A stretch of 64,000 nucleotides of DNA from Rhodospirillaceae bacterium (GCA_902571315.1 CACGBM010000002.1:18978-82977), one strand, 5' to 3'. Counted from the stretch's first letter, positions 1-9,762 are shown. Program-made: numbers and translations. The notes: generated by a model not told the origin, from the letters alone.

Positions 1-1
1 A

Positions 2-769
2 TTTCTGACAGTAGTATGTATTAGACTCTTTTTATTTGGTGGTATTTTTTCTCCTGCATTATTTATAGGAGTATCATTAGGGTGTATTTTTGTAGCTTTT
101 TTTAATCAAATTATTCCTGACTTAAATTATTCATTATTTGTTATAGCTGGTATGGCTGCAGTTACATCTTGTGTAATAGGTGGTCCTATATCAACTTTAT
201 TAATAGTTTTTGAATTAACTTCTGATTACCAAGTTGCTCTTGGAGCTGGGATAAGCGTATGTTTTTCTAATCTAATTTCGTCAAAAATTTATGGACACTC
301 TGCGTTTGATCAAATGTTACTTAATAGAAATATAGATTTACGATTAGGAAGAGATAATCTTCATTTAAAGTCAATTTCTATTAATTCTATTTATAGTAAA
401 AATTATATTAGGTTAGCTCCTGAGCATAAAGTAGAAGATATGATAAAAATATTGTCGGAATCAGAAAACAGTGACGGTTATATAATAAGCCCTAAAGGTG
501 TTTTGTTAGGAAAAGTATTTCTACCAAAACTAATACAAATAGAAAATAAATCTTTACCGCCTGATAAAAATTTATTTACAGGTTTTTTAAGTTTGAATGA
601 AAATCAAAATATATTAGAGGCTATAGATCTTATTAAGGACTTTGTAGGTGAGTCAGTTCCTGTTGTTGATAACAATAATAATATACTTGGCATTGTTACT
701 GAAAGTGATTTATTTAATCAATTGCTTATTGCAGAAAACATAAGAAAAAAAGAGGAATTATCAGACTAA
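2..769 (+). CDS. ClC-type chloride channel with C-terminal CBS domains (5' truncated by window start)
   Basis: The reading frame is open from base 2, so the gene begins before the window. The first visible residues include GGIFSPALFIG, which matches the GxFxP anion-selectivity segment of ClC channels and exchangers. Further membrane segments follow, then a cytoplasmic tail of about 130 residues that looks like paired CBS domains (SVPVVDNNNNILGIVTESDL). ClC proteins move chloride, or exchange chloride for protons, across the inner membrane, and CBS domains often gate them by nucleotide binding. Only the last quarter of the membrane domain is visible, so channel and antiporter cannot be told apart. 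The stop codon abuts the convergent HAD gene with no spacer. Confidence 0.85.
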   Translation, partial: FLTVVCIRLFLFGGIFSPALFIGVSLGCIFVAFFNQIIPDLNYSLFVIAGMAAVTSCVIGGPISTLLIVFELTSDYQVALGAGISVCFSNLISSKIYGHSAFDQMLLNRNIDLRLGRDNLHLKSISINSIYSKNYIRLAPEHKVEDMIKILSESENSDGYIISPKGVLLGKVFLPKLIQIENKSLPPDKNLFTGFLSLNENQNILEAIDLIKDFVGESVPVVDNNNNILGIVTESDLFNQLLIAENIRKKEELSD

Positions 770-1105
770 CTAAATTTCCTCTATCCAATTTTCATCATAA
801 TTTACAGCTTTATCATCAATTAATAAATCAAAACTAGGCTTTCCTAAAATAAGTTTATTAAATTTTAGATTCCAGCTTTGTAATTGATTAAGAGTAAATT
901 TATATCCTAATTCGTAAGCTTTCTTATAATTATTATTTGTTCTTCCCATAAAGCGTGCTGTAAAAATTATAATTTGATTGCCTTCATCGTACAAGTGGTT
1001 GATTTTTTTAATTGCTTTTTTATTAGGTTTAGAGTTTTTATAATCACTTCCTTCCGTATGACATATTACACCGTCTATATCAAAGGCTAGAACTTTTTGC
1101 TTCAT
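770..1105 (-). CDS. Small HAD-superfamily phosphatase
   Basis: A compact HAD-fold protein of 111 aa. Motif I is DIDGVIC near the N-terminus (D9 and D11), the Thr of motif II is in FTARFMG, a Lys is in LILGKPS, and the acidic motif IV is LLIDDKAVN. This set is typical of minimal, cap-less HAD phosphatases annotated near capsule or sugar-nucleotide genes. The substrate cannot be read from the sequence. The gene directly follows the unknown small gene at 1106-1444 on the same strand, so the two are probably co-transcribed. Confidence 0.75.
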   Translation of the reverse strand: MKQKVLAFDIDGVICHTEGSDYKNSKPNKKAIKKINHLYDEGNQIIIFTARFMGRTNNNYKKAYELGYKFTLNQLQSWNLKFNKLILGKPSFDLLIDDKAVNYDENWIEEI

Positions 1106-1444
1106 TTAAGCTAAAATATTTATCTGAGATTGGAACTCTTTATTTTTATTTTCTAATGTTGAAATCATATTGTATTTTGTTATTGCTTCATTTTGATTAA
1201 ATATCGGACCAAGTAAATTTTTTGCTTTTAAAAACTTTTCGGTATCAAAAGCAATACTAGGGGCAATATTTTTTGAATAAAGGTTTTTTAGATTTTCTTT
1301 TTCAGCATATTCTTTTGATCTAAGATTATTATTTACAGTATTAACAACTCTCGGTCCGTTTATTGGCATACCATTTGCAGTATCAACTTTAGAATAAGGA
1401 CTTAAAGAACTATTTGGAGTAAAAATTAAATTGTTTTCAATCAT
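1106..1444 (-). CDS. Uncharacterised small protein divergent from fliS
   Basis: I do not recognise this family. The protein is about 112 aa, Asn-rich and hydrophilic, with no membrane segment or signal peptide and a helical C-terminal half. I chose the ATG at 1442-1444 (MIENN). An upstream ATG at 1457-1459 would add five residues (MLLLN) and place the start directly against the divergent fliS start codon. The position next to fliS suggests a flagellar accessory role, but nothing in the sequence shows one. A good sigma-54 promoter for fliS lies inside this gene on the opposite strand. Confidence 0.5.
   Translation of the reverse strand: MIENNLIFTPNSSLSPYSKVDTANGMPINGPRVVNTVNNNLRSKEYAEKENLKNLYSKNIAPSIAFDTEKFLKAKNLLGPIFNQNEAITKYNMISTLENKNKEFQSQINILA
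1364..1378 (+). promoter_or_regulatory. Sigma-54 (-24/-12) promoter candidate for fliS
   Basis: TGGCATACCATTTGC keeps the GG and GC dinucleotides of the -24/-12 consensus at the correct spacing. The predicted transcript start is near 1390, about 70 nt before the fliS ATG. The site lies antisense inside the small unknown gene. The form is the same as the sites before the other flagellar blocks at 11013, 16879 and 20304. Confidence 0.55.
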
Positions 1445-1459
1445 ATTTAATAATAACAT

Positions 1460-1879
1460 ATGTATATAAATAAATCAAAAAATTTACAAAGCTATAAAAC
1501 ATCAGAAGAGTCCTCTTATGCAGTTAAGGATAAACCTGCTGTGGTGTCTGCTATTTTAATGGAATTAAAGAGATCAATGAACATAGTAGCAGATAAAATA
1601 GAGAGTACTAAAGATTGGAAACCATCAGAAGACGATATTAAGTTAAAAAATAAACATTTTACAAAAGCTTTAACAGCAATTTATTCATTACAAGTATCAT
1701 TAAATTTTGATGATGGTAGCAGTAATATTGCAATTAAACTTTTTCAATTGTATGAATATTGCAGACAACAATTAATTAAAGGTTTTTCTAAAAAAGTCGT
1801 TGATGGTATTAAGAAAGGTGCTGAAGCTATTGAAAGTATATGTGAGGCTTGGCAAAAGGGAGTAGCAAATGCAAAATAA
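1460..1879 (+). CDS. fliS: Flagellar export chaperone FliS
   Basis: FliS binds newly made flagellin in the cytoplasm, prevents early polymerisation and delivers it to the export gate. The 139-aa protein shows the family core LNFDDGSSNIAIKLFQLYEY followed by a helical C-terminus, and the early YKTSEESSY resembles the usual Y-x-S N-terminal motif. The next gene, a FliT-like small protein, overlaps its end by 11 bases, which indicates translational coupling. No flagellin gene is in the window. A sigma-54 promoter candidate lies 82-96 bases upstream. Confidence 0.88.
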   Translation: MYINKSKNLQSYKTSEESSYAVKDKPAVVSAILMELKRSMNIVADKIESTKDWKPSEDDIKLKNKHFTKALTAIYSLQVSLNFDDGSSNIAIKLFQLYEYCRQQLIKGFSKKVVDGIKKGAEAIESICEAWQKGVANAK

Positions 1880-2171
1880 TTCTGAAAAAAAAATTGACCG
1901 ATATTTGGATCATTTAGAATTTCTTTCTTCAAAGATAGCAAACAATATTTCTATGGGCTTATTCCAAGATGTTAATAAAATGGATTATGAAAGAAAAGCA
2001 ATAATAAATAAAATATCATCTGATACAGCTAATTTAAACCATACGAGAAGAAATAGGCTTAAATTAGTTTGGATTAACAATAATAAAATGATAAATAAAT
2101 TAGAAGATATAAACCAAAATAATAAGAAAAAATATCTTAAGTCTAAAAAAACTTTAAAAGCATATAGCTAA
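1869..2171 (+). CDS. FliT-like small flagellar protein
   Basis: A 100-aa, highly charged, all-helical protein overlapping the end of fliS by 11 bases. In many genomes the gene after fliS is fliT, a chaperone for the filament cap protein FliD. The sequence fits that size and helical style, including a D-Y-E-R-K segment in the first half, but conservation is too weak to be sure. Lys and Asn content is extreme (the C-terminus reads NNKKKYLKSKKTLKAYS). The identification rests mainly on position. Confidence 0.4.
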   Translation: MQNNSEKKIDRYLDHLEFLSSKIANNISMGLFQDVNKMDYERKAIINKISSDTANLNHTRRNRLKLVWINNNKMINKLEDINQNNKKKYLKSKKTLKAYS

Positions 2172-2247
2172 GGTTATTAAAATTAAATTTTACAGTTTTT
2201 CATTTTATTAATAAGAGCAGAACTTAAATTATAGTTTTAAAACAAAT

Positions 2248-4323
2248 ATGAATTTTCCTTCAAAAGATAAACTAATTAATATTGAAAGTGCTTTTAATAA
2301 TGCACGATATTTAGATGTTTTAAAACAAGCTGATGATTTAATTAAAATATATCCAAACCATAAATCTGGCTGGAATGCTTTAGGGGCAGTTTTGATGAAA
2401 ATGGGTGAAAAGAAGAAAGCACTAAATATTTATATTAATGCCGTAAAGTTAATACCAGAAGATTTTGATATTTACAATAACCTAGGAAAAGTCCAGCAAC
2501 AACTTGGTCATTTAAATGACTCAGAAAATAGTTTTAAAAAAGCTTTGGAACTAAATTTTGATAATTTTTATACACATTTTAATCTTGGCAATACTTTATA
2601 TCATCTTAAAAAGAAAAATGAAGCAGCCGAATACTTAGAAAATGCTACTAAAATAAAACCCAATGATTTTTATGCAAAAGTAAATTTAGGGGTTGTTTTT
2701 ATGGAACTTCATAAATATGAAAAAGCAAAAAATATTTTTCAGAAAGCTTTAAAAATAGATTCTCAAAACAAACAAATTCATAATTATTTAGGAACTGCTT
2801 TACTAGAATTAGGAGAAATTGAAGAGTCTATCATTCATTATACTAATGCTATTGATTTAGATAATAATTATATTGAAGCCTGGAATAATGTTTATTATTC
2901 AATTCATGCAGGTAAATATTTAAAGCCTTATGAAAAAGAAAAAATAAATACAATATTAAATAAAAAAATTAGAAATTTAAATAATATACAACTACATATA
3001 CTTAATCTAAAACTGAACTCAGAATCTGTAGAATTTTTTAACTTTCTTAAGAAAAATTTATATATACATAATAAAAATAATAAATTAATAAAAAATACTT
3101 GTACAAAGTTAGCTAAAAAAGAATATAAGAATAAATACTACAAAAATGATATAATAAACTTACTTCATTTTGGAAGAAGCGGTACAGGTCTTCTTCATAG
3201 CTTACTAGATAATCATCCTGAAATTTCTACTTTACCAGGAATTTATCTTAGTGAGTATTTTGATACATCTATTTGGGAAAATATAACAAATCTAGGATTT
3301 GATAAAATGATTGAAACTTTCATAAATATTTATGAGGTTCTATTTGATTCTAGATCTTCTAAACCTGTTCCTTCAATAAATAGAGGATTTATTAAAAATA
3401 TAGGAATTACTGAGGGAATGACAAAACTTGGTAAATATAAAGATGAGTTTTTATATGTAGATAGAACTTTATTCAAAAAGGAATTGGAAGATCTAACGTC
3501 ATCATTTCAATATTTAGATCAACTCACATTTTTTAATCTAATACATACGGCATATGAGAAAGCCTCAAAACAGAATGAGAAAAAAAGTAAAATTTTTTAT
3601 CATATTCATAACCCAGATATAAATGCTAATATAAACTATTTACGATTGGCTCCTAATAGTAAGTGGATAATAATGATAAGAAATCCAATAGAAAGTCTGG
3701 AGTCTTGGATTTTTAATTATTTTAATGAAGGTAACTATTCAAAAATAGTAGTTAATATTAAAACAATGCTTTTTGGTGTTAATAGTATATTTTTACATGA
3801 TGTTAATGCTGTGGGTGTTCGTTTAGAAGATTTGAAGGAAAACCCAAAAGGTACACTTTCAGAATTATGTAAGTGGATGGGAATTAAAAATAATAAATCA
3901 TTATATTCAATGACAGCACAAGGCAAGAGATGGTGGGGCGATGATAGTTCAACAAATATTGAGGCATTTGGAAAAATAAATAAATCAAAAATAGGAAAGG
4001 TTTTTACTGAAAAGGATAGATATATTTTACAAACTTTATTTTATCCTCTTAGCGAGAGGTTTGGTTATGTAAAAAAAGATACAAAAAAATTTAAAAGTGA
4101 TTTAAAAATTATCTACCCATTAATGCAAGAGATGTTTGATTTTGAAAAAGAATTAGCAAAAAATATGAATATTAAGAATAAAAGTTTTATAAAATTAGGA
4201 TATTATAAGTATCTCAGAGTAATACTTCAAGAAAGATGGAGTCTTCTTAATGAAGACTATACTTACTCTAACATGATTAAACCTCTTCTTTTACCTTCAA
4301 ATTTAAGCAAAGCAGTAAAGTAA
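2248..4323 (+). CDS. TPR-domain sulfotransferase (paralogue 1)
   Basis: The first 250 or so residues are tandem tetratricopeptide repeats (for example AWNALGAVLMKMGEKKKALN and NNLGKVQQQLGHLNDSENSF), a protein-binding scaffold. The rest is a PAPS-dependent sulfotransferase domain with the 5'-phosphosulfate loop FGRSGTG at 308-314 and the 3'-phosphate motif RNPIESLES at 478-486. Such enzymes move sulfate from PAPS to a hydroxyl on a glycan or protein. The protein is 691 aa and cytosolic, with no signal peptide. It is clearly paralogous to the protein at 7426-9762. The position after fliS-fliT suggests modification of flagellin or a surface glycan, which is inference. Confidence 0.82.
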   Translation: MNFPSKDKLINIESAFNNARYLDVLKQADDLIKIYPNHKSGWNALGAVLMKMGEKKKALNIYINAVKLIPEDFDIYNNLGKVQQQLGHLNDSENSFKKALELNFDNFYTHFNLGNTLYHLKKKNEAAEYLENATKIKPNDFYAKVNLGVVFMELHKYEKAKNIFQKALKIDSQNKQIHNYLGTALLELGEIEESIIHYTNAIDLDNNYIEAWNNVYYSIHAGKYLKPYEKEKINTILNKKIRNLNNIQLHILNLKLNSESVEFFNFLKKNLYIHNKNNKLIKNTCTKLAKKEYKNKYYKNDIINLLHFGRSGTGLLHSLLDNHPEISTLPGIYLSEYFDTSIWENITNLGFDKMIETFINIYEVLFDSRSSKPVPSINRGFIKNIGITEGMTKLGKYKDEFLYVDRTLFKKELEDLTSSFQYLDQLTFFNLIHTAYEKASKQNEKKSKIFYHIHNPDINANINYLRLAPNSKWIIMIRNPIESLESWIFNYFNEGNYSKIVVNIKTMLFGVNSIFLHDVNAVGVRLEDLKENPKGTLSELCKWMGIKNNKSLYSMTAQGKRWWGDDSSTNIEAFGKINKSKIGKVFTEKDRYILQTLFYPLSERFGYVKKDTKKFKSDLKIIYPLMQEMFDFEKELAKNMNIKNKSFIKLGYYKYLRVILQERWSLLNEDYTYSNMIKPLLLPSNLSKAVK

Positions 4324-4704
4324 ATAAATACACAAAATTTTCAACAACGAAAGATTGATTTAAATAGTAACATACGAGGTTATCTTTTTTAAAGCTTGTT
4401 AATTATATCCTAAAATACTGTTTTTGTAGCCATAGGGGATAGCTTTAAACTTCATCAAGCACCCTAATAGGTTAAAGAAGAGCTTGGCCCTAATATGTCT
4501 AAATAACCTTATCTGGTAGAGCATTACTGAGCATTCAGTTCTTCTGAAATAATAAGGTGGATACTTGCCACAATAAATTAAGTTCTATTCCAAAATTTTG
4601 TTGTTTTTGAAAGCTAGTAAGATTTAGCTTTTTAGTTTTATATTAAGTCTCACAGCTAAGTGTTTGGCTTCTATCTTATGTGAGGTTGTAAAAGGTGATT
4701 ATAC
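4324..4704. other. Gene-free 381-base spacer at the edge of the higher-GC island
   Basis: No credible gene is seen. From about 4420 the base composition resembles the TPR-methyltransferase island rather than the AT-rich flank. It holds a nested inverted repeat: ACCTTAT (4506-4512) pairs with ATAAGGT (4552-4558), and inside it ACTGA (4526-4530) pairs with TCAGT (4535-4539). There is no T run, so it is not a convincing terminator. The spacer may be the degraded edge of an acquired segment. Confidence 0.4.
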
Positions 4705-7314
4705 TTAAGGCTTCTGACACCAAAACTGGTACATACCAGCGAAAGCTTGGCGGTTTCTTTTCTCGTACTGATGCCACAGTTCGAAATCATAGATATCCTC
4801 TTCATTCCTATGAAGTTCCTTAAAATTTGAGATAACGTCTTGATTTTCAAATCCACAGAACTTAAGTCCAAGTTCATCTAAAGAGTTTTTAATCTGTGGA
4901 AGCGTAAAACGATGCTCTTGTATGTGAAATATTAAGTCTCTCAACGCACTGTGACTAAAAAAATCATTCGATGTAGTTAATAGCCGATGATCTTCGTCAT
5001 GAGATTCTGCAAGTGACTGTCTGAATTTTCTAATGTCAGCTTCAGATGTACCTACTTTCAATTTTGTAATTTCCTTTCGAACCTTTACAATATGGTGTCT
5101 AGCCAACTCACTATACAAACCTATCTTCATCAATCCACCGGGCTTTAATAAATCAACGATAACTTTCCATCCAACCATCGGTTCATCCATATGATGAAGA
5201 ACACCCACACTTTCAATAATGTCAAATTCCTTGCCTATCTGATGGAGATGTAAAATATCTGCTTGCAAATATTCCAGATTGTCAAACTCCAATTCACTGG
5301 TTTTTCTCTTTGCATAAGCCAGGCTTGCAAGGCTTAAATCCACAGCAGTGACATTACAATTTGAAAATCGAGAAGCAGTTCCTATCGAATGTTGCCCTGT
5401 GCCGCAACCAGCGATAAGTATAGCTGGAGCAGTCACGTTTTTAATATTTTCGGAATATAGCTGAAGATTTAACTCATCACAAACTGCAGCAATTGGTTTT
5501 GCCTTTATCGGAGCGTGGAGTTTCACCCATCTTGGATAGGGATTCTCTTCATACTGCTCTCTAACTTTAAGTGACACATCGTCGGATATTTCTTCCAAAA
5601 CAGGAATGTCTTTCGCTATCATTTTCTCGAGAAATGGCTCTTCTATTAGCCTCTTCTTCACACCTTCTAAATTATCAAGAGACTCTAGCTTTTGACACCA
5701 ATCATACTGGTGAAGTGGACGATAAGACGCTAAACACAAAATCTTTATGGCTTCTGGCTGCTCTGATTGCATTAGGGTTTGCGAAATCTTAACTACTAAT
5801 TCGCCAATCAATTGAGTTTCTTCGTCACTTTCAATGAAAATATATTCATTAGTAAAACAATGAATGGAAAGCGTTGATAAAAAATAGATGAGTTCAGAAG
5901 ATACCTCTACTTTATCCAGATTTTTGAGAAGCATACATCGTATCGCAGTAAAGAGTTTCTCAAACTGAAGCTCAGGAAGAGGACTTACACGCATCAGATG
6001 ATGAAGAAGAGGAAATTTATTTATACTTCCAATTATAGAAGTTACCTCGTTAAGGCTCACAGAAAAATTTTTCTCAAGTAGTAAATTCTTGATTTGAGTA
6101 TCATGCTTTAAAAGACTTAAAATACTAGCCGCTACATCTTTAGGACGCGTAAAATTTCCAGCAGTTAACAGTCGGGTTAATGAGGTATAAAGCTTGGGGT
6201 TTGCTGAATTGAATCTTAAGTTTTTGATAGCGATACCTAGGTTTACATGGGCTTCGGCATAGTTAGGTTGCAACGCTATCGCTCGGCTATAGCTTGCTAG
6301 AGATTCGTCTAATCTTCCTAGTTCTTGTAGGGTGACACCCAGGTTGTTGTGAGCTAGGGCAAAGTCGGACTTCAAGGCTAATGCTTGTTTATAGCTTGCT
6401 AGAGCTTCGTCTAATCTTCCTAGTTCTTGTAGGGTGACACCCAGGTCGTTGTGAGCTTTGGCATAGTCAGGTTGCAACGCTATCGCTTTGCAATAGCTTG
6501 CTAGAGCTTCGTCTAATATTCCTAGGTCTTTGAGCGTGTTACCTAAATTGCTGTGGGCTTCGGCATAATCAGGTTGCAACGCTATCGTTTTGCTAAAGGT
6601 TGCTAGAGCTTCGTCTAATCTTCTCAGTTTTTGAAGCGTAGCACCCAAGTTGTTGTGAGCTAGGGCAAAGTCAGGTTGCAACACTATCGCTTGGTTATAG
6701 CTTGCTAGAGCTTCATCTAATTTTCCTAGCTCTTTGAGCGTGTTACCTAAGTTGTAGTGAGCTAGGGGAAAGTCAGGATTCAAGGCTATCGCTTTGCTAC
6801 AGCTTGCTAGAGCTTCGTCTAATCTTCCCAGTTATAGAAGCGTGGCACCCAAGTTGATGTGGGCTAAGGCAAAATTAGGTTCAAACCTTATCGCTTTGCT
6901 ATAGCTTGCTAGAGCTTCGTCTAATCTTCCTAGTTCTTGCTGCGTGACACCCAAGTTGCTGTGGGCTAAGGCAAAATTAGGTTTCAACCTTATCGCTTTC
7001 CTATAGCTTGCTTGAGCTTCGTCTAATCTTCCTAGTTCTTTGAGCGTGGTACCTAAGTTGTAATGGGCAACAGCGTCTTGAGGAGATAATGCAACTGCTG
7101 TCTGATTAGCATCTACGGCTTCAGACTTTCTACCTGTTGCTCCTAATACGGCGCTTAAAACTTGCCAAGCAAATTGATGCTTAGGAAAAGTTTTGGTAAT
7201 GTGTATAGCGAGCTTTTCTGCTTCATTAAATCGCCCGCTCTGATAATGCTCTAATAGGCTATTGAGTTTTTGCTGAGATGGATTGTTAGCTTTTAAGTTT
7301 TGTTTTTTTACCAT
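4705..7314 (-). pseudogene. TPR-domain SAM methyltransferase gene interrupted by an in-frame stop
   Basis: Read in one frame, 7314 to 4705 encodes about 869 residues apart from a single TAA at 6832-6834. On both sides of it the TPR consensus continues without a gap: TLL-stop-LGRLDEALAS replaces the usual TLQELGRLDEALAS. The N-terminal piece is 160 aa. The rest has six more TPRs, a linker, then a class I methyltransferase with SAM loop LIAGCGTGQHS, an acidic VDLS and VLHHMDEP. The only in-frame start just after the stop is a TTG inside a TPR (6783). Either this is a recent nonsense mutation or the downstream half is made by reinitiation or readthrough. GC is clearly higher than in the neighbours (29 of 60 bases in 6301-6360). 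Confidence 0.8.
6229..7075 (-). repeat. 102-bp tandem repeats encoding 34-residue TPR units
   Basis: Near-identical DNA units recur every 102 bases. For instance the stretch reading agcttgctagagcttcgtc, and close variants of it, recurs once per unit. Each unit encodes one TPR (LGRLDEALASY...AIALQPD). The DNA-level similarity implies recent unit duplication or gene conversion, unlike the diverged TPRs of the two neighbouring sulfotransferases. Confidence 0.85.
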
Positions 7315-7399
7315 CTTTATTTTATTATAAATATTAATATTATTTTAATAAATTTAAATAAAAATTTTCTAAATAATATTAATTACTTTATTTTATTAT

Positions 7400-7414
7400 T
7401 GGCATTTATATTGC
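7400..7414 (+). promoter_or_regulatory. Sigma-54-like promoter at the start of TPR-sulfotransferase 2
   Basis: TGGCATTTATATTGC fits the -24/-12 pattern with correct spacing. The final C is 12 bases before the ATG at 7426, so the predicted transcript start coincides with the start codon and the mRNA would be leaderless. The following bases, TTGCTTAT then GCTATG, match the arrangement at 59721-59749 before the TolC-like gene. Confidence 0.42.
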
Positions 7415-7425
7415 TTATCATTGCT

Positions 7426-9762
7426 ATGGATAAAAATATAAATAATTTAATAAACAAAATTGATGACACTGCTTCTCAACTAATTTCAAAAGGAAAAATT
7501 GCAGGACTTTCTGACGATAGGTTAGAAATACTAGAAAAGAAAATAAACCAAATAAAAATAAATAACTCTGAAAAAGCTTTAAGTACTTTACATCATAGGT
7601 CCAATACTAATAAATCAAAAGCCACAGATAATGAAAAATTCACATTACTTGATAGTTTTAATAAACGAAAATATTATAAGGCTGATAAGAAAGCAAAATC
7701 TCTCATTGAAAAATATCCAAGTGATCCATTTTCTTATAAAATTTTAAGTTTAGTTTATAATGTTTTAGGAAAAAGTATGGAAGCATTATCTTGTTCCAGG
7801 AAAGCTATAGAGTTAGATCCAACGGACGCTGAAACACACATGCAGCTAGGACTATTTTTTTTTGATCAAAATAATATTGAAAAAGCACTACTATCTATTG
7901 ATAAAGCTTTAGTATTAAAACCAAACTATCCACAAGCTCATTTCAATAAAGCTAATATATTAAAAAAACAAAGGTTATTTGATTTGGCAAAAGACCATTA
8001 TTTAGAAGCAGTAAATTTAAACCCTGATTACTTAGATGCTTATATCAACTTAGGGAGTACATTGGTAGATTTAGGATTACTAGAGGACTCTAGGGCTATT
8101 CTTGAATATTGCAAAGAAATGGAACCACATAATTGCATAGCTCATTTTAATTTAGCATATGTTTTATTTAAGTTAAGAAAATTTGATGATGCCATCATTG
8201 CCTTTCAGAAGGTTTTAGAACTTAATTCAAAACACGAAGATGCATACTTTCTTCTCGGATCAACTCAACTATTATTGGGAAAGCACGAAACAGCAACAAC
8301 TAATATAATAAAAGCAATTAAGCTTAATCCAAATAATGTATTATGTTGGAAAAAATTATATGTTGCTTCAACTATATATAGATATTTAAATTGTAAAGAT
8401 AAAGTTTCATTTCCAGATTACTTTAATAATACTAATTCAGATTTAATTAAAATTAATATTGCAATTCTTGAATTTAAATTATCTTTAGGGAAAAGAGAAG
8501 TAGATTATTTTTTTAAAGAAGCACAAAATAAAATTTTTCTTGAAGAAAAAAATATAATTAGTAATCCTAACTTTAAAGAAAATGAAAAAAAAGAAGAGAT
8601 TTTGCTCCCCCAACAAGTAGTTTCTCTATTACATTATGGAAGAAGTGGAACAGGTCTATTACATAGTCTTATTGATAACCATTCACAAATATCAGCTTTA
8701 CCAAGTATTTACCTATCTCAATATTTTGCAAAAGAAATATGGGATGATTTAACTAAAGATGGTTGGGATAGCTTAATTGATAATTTTATTAATATTTATG
8801 AAGTACTTTTTGATGCGAGAGTTTCAAAACCTGTATTAAGTACAGCTCATGATAATATAGAGTACATTGGTGTCAAAGAAGGCATGACACAAGTAGGAAT
8901 TAATAAAGATGAGCACCTTTGTTTAGATAAAAAATTATTTAAAAAAGAACTAAGTATCTTATTATCAAATTATAGTCAAATAGATCAATTTACATTTTTT
9001 AAACTTGTCCATATTATTTTCGATAAAATACTCAATAATTCAAATAAAAATATGATTTTTTACCATTTTCATTATGCTAGTGATTACGCTAAGTTTAATT
9101 TTATTAATCATGCTCCTAATGCTAAGTGGTTAGTGATGGTTCGTGATCCCGTAACTAGCTGTGAATCCTGGATATTTGATGAATTTGAAGAAAATAATTA
9201 TGATACGCTAGTAGCTAAGCTCTGCTCAATGCTATTAGATATTAGTGATCCTCTTTTTAGCAATAAAGTTGCTATAGGTTTACGATTTGAAGACCTAAAA
9301 GAAAAGCCTAAAAAAGCTATACCCGCACTATGTAGATGGTTGGGTGTTAAAGAAGAGACAAATTTATATAATATGACAGCCCAAGGAAAAAAATGGTGGG
9401 GAGATAAGACTAGTGCAGAACAACCAGCCTTTGGTATAATTAACAAAAGTAAACTGGGAAAAGTTTTTAGTGAAAGAGATAAATTAGTTTTAGATACATT
9501 ATTTTATCCACTTAGATTAAAGTTTAATTATGTGAATGAAGATAAGAATAAATTTAAAAAAGATCTTAAAGTTATTAAATCACTTATTGACAATATGTTA
9601 GACTTTGAAAAGAAAATAGTTAATGAAACACAAGTAGAAAAGTCAAAGTTTTTACAATCGGGCGCTTACTTATTTTCAAGAAGCATTATGATTAGGCGTT
9701 GGGAAGAACTAAATAAATATGGCACTTATCCAGTAACTTTAGAGCATTTAAAGATAGATTAA
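7426..9762 (+). CDS. TPR-domain sulfotransferase (paralogue 2)
   Basis: A 778-aa protein with the same layout as the gene at 2248: a Lys-rich N-terminal extension, TPRs (for example YPQAHFNKANILKKQRLFDL), then a PAPS sulfotransferase domain with YGRSGTG at 404-410 and RDPVTSCES at 573-581. Long stretches match paralogue 1, such as GLLHSLIDNH and MTAQGKKWWGD. The start is set at ATG 7426. The longer frame from 7300 would add 42 hydrophobic Ile/Asn residues that cross a promoter-like site and overlap the divergent gene start, so I regard that part as non-coding. Its substrate is unknown. With paralogue 1 it brackets the methyltransferase island. Confidence 0.8.
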   Translation: MDKNINNLINKIDDTASQLISKGKIAGLSDDRLEILEKKINQIKINNSEKALSTLHHRSNTNKSKATDNEKFTLLDSFNKRKYYKADKKAKSLIEKYPSDPFSYKILSLVYNVLGKSMEALSCSRKAIELDPTDAETHMQLGLFFFDQNNIEKALLSIDKALVLKPNYPQAHFNKANILKKQRLFDLAKDHYLEAVNLNPDYLDAYINLGSTLVDLGLLEDSRAILEYCKEMEPHNCIAHFNLAYVLFKLRKFDDAIIAFQKVLELNSKHEDAYFLLGSTQLLLGKHETATTNIIKAIKLNPNNVLCWKKLYVASTIYRYLNCKDKVSFPDYFNNTNSDLIKINIAILEFKLSLGKREVDYFFKEAQNKIFLEEKNIISNPNFKENEKKEEILLPQQVVSLLHYGRSGTGLLHSLIDNHSQISALPSIYLSQYFAKEIWDDLTKDGWDSLIDNFINIYEVLFDARVSKPVLSTAHDNIEYIGVKEGMTQVGINKDEHLCLDKKLFKKELSILLSNYSQIDQFTFFKLVHIIFDKILNNSNKNMIFYHFHYASDYAKFNFINHAPNAKWLVMVRDPVTSCESWIFDEFEENNYDTLVAKLCSMLLDISDPLFSNKVAIGLRFEDLKEKPKKAIPALCRWLGVKEETNLYNMTAQGKKWWGDKTSAEQPAFGIINKSKLGKVFSERDKLVLDTLFYPLRLKFNYVNEDKNKFKKDLKVIKSLIDNMLDFEKKIVNETQVEKSKFLQSGAYLFSRSIMIRRWEELNKYGTYPVTLEHLKID

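Noticed and set aside
4505..4558. Nested inverted repeat as a terminator or RNA gene
   Set aside because: No T run and only 5-7 bp arms; no tRNA or known RNA features.
4705..6783. Separate intact 692-aa methyltransferase gene starting at 6783
   Set aside because: The start would be a TTG inside a TPR unit, in frame with the upstream part; it is better read as one interrupted gene.
7300..7425. N-terminal extension of TPR-sulfotransferase 2 (42 hydrophobic residues)
   Set aside because: Low-complexity Ile/Asn sequence that overlaps the divergent gene start and a sigma-54-like site; the ATG at 7426 begins a normal protein.
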